In this document: positions 60,413 to 64,000 of the stretch, piece after piece
Layout of the letters: each line of letters starts with the position of its first letter
How positions within the stretch are numbered: the first letter of the stretch is position 1
The notes under the pieces: model-generated
What the model was told of the DNA's origin: nothing
Database searches by the model: none
Seen by the model: only the letters and a program-made list of their open reading frames with translations
From: Ornithodoros turicata
Taxonomy: Eukaryota > Arthropoda > Arachnida > Ixodida > Argasidae
Length of the DNA: 64,000 bases
Direction: 5' to 3'
Assembly: GCF_037126465.1 (NCBI RefSeq)
Contig: NC_088202.1
Location: 102,765,962 to 102,829,961 of the forward strand
Translations under genes and position numbers: made by a program

Positions 60413-60601
60413 ATGAACTTCTATGGGAAAGACCGATACTACACACTGTCACGCGAGTTTCCACAAATTCGAGAGTCCGTTCGTCTGCGAACCAAAATGA
60501 AGGGTGTGGTGATTGTGTACACAAACAACGCCAAAATGAGAAATTGCTTCAATCCATTGCGTCCATTGAAAATTTTGCAGACTCTCTATCTCTCTATGTA
60601 G
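60413..60601 (+). other. Open segment related to 63701-63830 (RYYxLSRxxPQI motif), function unknown
   Basis: Encodes KDRYYTLSREFPQI followed by VRLRTKMKGV and VYTNNAKMRNC. A diverged relative at about 63715-63865 encodes NRYYCLSRDLPQIEVQ in one frame and VIAYTNNSGLKNC in another, so that copy has suffered frameshifts. Two copies 3.3 kb apart suggest a dispersed coding repeat or gene fragments. No domain recognised. Confidence 0.4.
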
Positions 60602-61059
60602 AATCTCTCGTTTTGTTCTGTTGAACCTCACGAATGCGTATATTTGAAAGTGAAGAGAGAAAATGGAGACAGCTTTTTCGGAAAACTAGACTCAGCTGCT
60701 CCAGGCCATAACACAACAGATAATGTGGGTGAATAAAAGAGGCGAAGAGCAAAATGCACCATTCCATGTATATTCACACAAGCGAAATTCCCCAGAATAC
60801 TCCAGCGAATGCGAAAAACGTCATTGATTTTAGCGGCCGCGTAAGTACAGTTGCTGAACATCATATCTTCTCGTGCATCTGCTAACCGCGAAATATCCTG
60901 AGGCGCAGCCGCAAGATGTTCCGTTACATACGAAAAGAAAACGCTCATTTCAATTCGAAGTCGATATTCCAGAGCAGTGCGAGCGCTCGTACGCAGCTTT
61001 GACCCCGTGAGCACTTTTTTTTTTTTTTTCGTTTTCTTCCACTAGAACGTTCCGCTGGT

Positions 61060-61554
61060 ATGACAGGAAACAACAGTATCGCTATTTGTAATAGCATGGG
61101 TGGATATAATCCTATACGACATCCTGGGGATAGTTGTGAAAAAATCCCGATCCCGTCCTACATTTCGAAATCCCGGGATCGTAAAAACAGCTCGGGATTC
61201 CGAAACTACTCCGAAGTGACACTAGATGTTGTGAATGTCCACCGTCCCAAGCTACAGTCACTAAATAGCTTATTTAGTGACTCTACCTCAAGCTATACGT
61301 TCCTCGGGACGATGACTTGGAATCACCATGCACAACTTTCCGACGACAAGGCTCCGACAGAAACGTACGCCCCACAGGGTCGTAAGTCCCACGCGGCACG
61401 GGGGCCAAGCCTTAACCTAACCTATAGAGGAACCATTGATGTGCTTATTAGAACCAACTCGTCTATGCACTCCGATGACTGTGTAGGTCTAATGCATATG
61501 AGAGAGCCACCTCACGTTCTTGATTACCTTGTGGCGAAAAAGAAATTAACTTAA
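61060..61554 (+). other. Unassigned 164-codon open frame
   Basis: Long for its surroundings, but with no signal peptide, domain or splice context that I recognise. It contains palindromic segments (AAATCCCGGGAT and CTAAATAGCTTATTTAG), which suggests that it may be repeat-derived. Retained only because of length. Confidence 0.2.
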
Positions 61555-61559
61555 ATATT

Positions 61560-62831
61560 GGTTGATTGTTTCATTAAGTGCGATAAGACAAGTAGAAGTA
61601 AGCTATCGGTGGCGTGTTCCTTTATTTTTATTTTTGTTGTCAAAAGCGCAATGGTTTCGTCTGCAAAGGGTGTCATTATAGACATCTTGTTTGTTGTATA
61701 GACATCTCCCTGTTGGGTTTGTAAACAAATGACGTCATAGTATTCGACAGCGCCACTAATTTGGTAGAGTTGAACTACGCTCCAAGCTAGGGGCGAACAA
61801 GGTCACGCCCGAAAGCCACGGTCTTAAGGGGATTACGATGGTCTCCGAAAGGGACGCGCCCTTCGGTCCTACTTTTCTCTCAATAGGAGGCATCGAACAA
61901 GTGCCTATTCGTGGAACCCAGCCCTCCCCTTCCGATTTGTTTCGGTTTCAGTCTGTCTACCTACGTCATGATGACGTTTCGGGTAGAGATTTATTCTTGC
62001 ACTAAAAGGCTCTGCCGAGTGCTCTGGTCATGGCTCAGGCAAAGACAGTAGACGAGTTCAGAAAATCCCAGAGTGTTAAGCGCCGCTTTGAACTGTGGTA
62101 GTCTACTAATATGGAAAAAACGAGTGGCCTCCAAACTGTTCCGATTTCTCCCCTACCGGTCCATTGTCCACGACGTTTTAAGGTCAGCGAAAGCGAAATG
62201 TGAAGGATTATTCTTCGTTCCCCTGCTCAGCAAGCGCCCAGGATGCAATGCGTGCGCAAAGAGCACTGGGATTTTCTGAACTCTTTTCTAGTTCTATAGA
62301 ACTAGTTTCCCTTTCTATCTTCGAATGTTTCCTTGCGTTGATCAAAAGCAAGTCGACCTGCTTTGTTGGAGCGAAATCTGCGTTTTCCTGTGTCGTCTAA
62401 GCAAGGCTACTGTATGGCGCGTCGCTACTCTTCTTCGCGCAGCCGGTCCGCACATACAGTATCGCATGGGGTAATTTGGTGGATAGCACCTATGCTTCCA
62501 TATTTTTCTTTTTTATACCAACCAACCAACTAGTACCTATTCAGGTGAATATGACGGATCTCTAACGGATGCTTTTTTTCGTCTCCAAAGACTAACTTTC
62601 GGTTTTACAAAAAAACGACGCGGGACCTCTCGCGGACGCGCGAGGAGCGCCGGATCACAGCGCTCTCGAGGATGTTTTCGAACGAAGACTATAGTCACAG
62701 TTCTCATTGACATTTTCACTTGACATTTTGGCTTTACGTTGACTCCTCGCGCGTCTGCGACAGGTCCCGCGTTCGTTTTTTTTTTTTTTTTTTTTTTTTT
62801 TTGCAAACCCGAAATTTAGTTTTTTTTTTTT
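61560..62831. other. Intergenic, no gene recognised
   Basis: Mixed sequence with T-runs (62776-62802, 62819-62831) that abut the SINE at 62832. No exon or RNA gene could be supported. Confidence 0.35.
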
Positions 62832-63066
62832 CGTGTTAGCACCGCGAAGCAACTGTGGCTATGAGGGGCGTACAGATGTGGACAGATGGAAAGAGGACAG
62901 CAGGAAGGAGTGGGGGACAGGGGGTTAGTATGCGTCCTGGGCCGACTTCAGGGGAACTGTGCCGACATTCGTCTGGAAAGTCTTCGGAAAACCCAGGGAA
63001 AACCTCAGACAGCACAGCCGGCGGTAGGATTCACACCCACCACCTCCCAGTCTTCAGCACGACCTA
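62832..63066 (-). mobile_element. tRNA-derived SINE, truncated copy
   Basis: Shares with 24888-25175 the tail (TACAGATGTGGACAGATGGA, GACAGCAGGAAGGAGTGGGG) and body (AGTCGGCCCAGGACG, TGTCGGCACAGTTCCCC, TGCTGTCTGAGGTTTTCCC). The B box is degraded and the A-box half is lost at about 63066. Confidence 0.82.
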
Positions 63067-64000
63067 AATTTAGCCTTTGAAGCCGGGAAGAAAAAGGATC
63101 CGTTCGAAGGACAAAGTTACAATCAACGGGTTTCGTGTCGTTCACGTTGTATCGCCCTCTAACTCGCGCTCTTGTAACTAAAAAATGACTAATTAATTTC
63201 GCTTAATTAACTAGTTACAAAACAAAAATTGTTTGAGTATCCTCACACCACTGCCCAAACGGAACAGAACTTCCCATGGTGTTCCTGGGGATAACCTTTC
63301 CCGGAAATTCGGATCTCCCTGGGAGACAGACATTTTTCCGACATCTCCGAGTGGCCACGGTTTGGACTTCCCACGAATATCCGTCGTTTGTCCTCACAGG
63401 AAGTTACACAGAGATACCCGGATGTTGCACGGACTTACTTCTGTACGTGCTCAGGGCCCTGCATTTTCTCATTATTATTCATACTGCTTTATTGAGTTGC
63501 CACGTAAGTGGATAGATTCTTGGTAGACCCGTAGGCGTTTTTTTTTCGCCATTTTCTTTCGGGTTCGGCCACTGCATCGTTGCTCTTTTCGTTTGTTTCT
63601 CGTATTTCCGTTACGGACAATGAGCATGAAGTTTTAGAAAGCAAAAATAAAGACGTACTTATACAATCTCTTTGAGCCACGAAGATCATTTAGAAAGGCA
63701 GTGGCAAACCTTTCCAAAACGAAAACAGATATTATTGCTTGTCTCGCGATCTTCCACAAATCGAGGTCCAGTTTGCCTGCGAGTCAAACTAAAAGGTGGG
63801 GTGTTTAAGTTTAACGTGATTGCGTATACCAATAACAGTGGACTGAAGAACTGCTTGGCGCATTAACTCATTATGATGCAACATTTGTGTTTCTTACTCC
63901 GTTTGGTGTAAGGCGTTTAGTTCTTTCATCGAAAGTCGAACTCACCCCGCGATGCGCCTTGCCATGTTTTTCTCTCTCCTGCGATAATGCTCCACGTAAT
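63067..64000. other. Intergenic, right edge of window
   Basis: Contains the diverged RYYxLSRxxPQI-related fragment (about 63715-63865) and otherwise no recognisable gene or complete element. Confidence 0.35.

Noticed and set aside
61060..61554. 164-codon frame as a real gene
   Set aside because: No domain or context; palindromic segments suggest repeat origin. Listed only as an unassigned frame.

Overview
This window is nuclear DNA from a metazoan, almost certainly a hard tick (Ixodida). Its coding sequence lies in short exons with GT-AG (and one GC-AG) introns. One gene encodes a six-cysteine secreted peptide of the tick salivary basic-tail (Salp14-like) type, and most of the remaining DNA is transposon and SINE sequence. 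I cannot fix the genus from sequence alone. Nothing suggests a bacterial, phage or plasmid origin.

Three host genes could be assembled exon by exon. (1) 739-4140, + strand: a four-exon gene for a 170-residue secreted peptide with signal peptide, His/Arg-rich N-terminus, six-Cys core and an unusual acidic tail with three DVTDR repeats. (2) 17328-33901, - strand: PGS1, mitochondrial phosphatidylglycerophosphate synthase, with nine recognised exons giving 463 residues that include both HKD catalytic motifs and the natural C-terminus. The first exon is uncertain. (3) 36453-58063, + strand: a complete 15-exon TOP3B (DNA/RNA topoisomerase III beta, 845 residues), from initiator Met to the RGG tail and stop. 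PGS1 and TOP3B are divergent (head to head); a candidate PGS1 first exon lies about 95 bp from the TOP3B start codon.

The rest is a dense mobile-element landscape. 1-241 is a 41-bp G-rich minisatellite. 4.9-17.3 kb is intergenic, with inverted-repeat elements, a roughly 4-kb element (6950-10987) containing a hAT MITE with a perfect 8-bp target duplication, a 51-bp minisatellite (about 11.03-11.78 kb), a 5'-truncated LINE with a perfect 12-bp target duplication (12108-12853), and a TTAA element nested in another MITE. PGS1 introns contain a 3.9-kb transposon with about 759-bp terminal inverted repeats enclosing a broken, unclassified transposase-like gene (27105-31040), a TTAA element, a tRNA-derived SINE and several hairpins. 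TOP3B introns contain a hAT relic with TSD CGTCAATG, a second LINE 3' end, tandem repeats, and hAT, Harbinger-like, mariner-like and pogo-like MITEs. 58.1-64 kb has no confident gene: it holds a 150-bp duplication, another SINE copy, and two related fragments that share an RYY-x-LSR-x2-PQI motif.

The three genes are not a functional unit; only the PGS1/TOP3B pair may share a promoter. The best candidates for something undescribed are the long-TIR element at 27-31 kb and the acidic-tailed basic-tail-fold secreted peptide at 0.7-4.1 kb.
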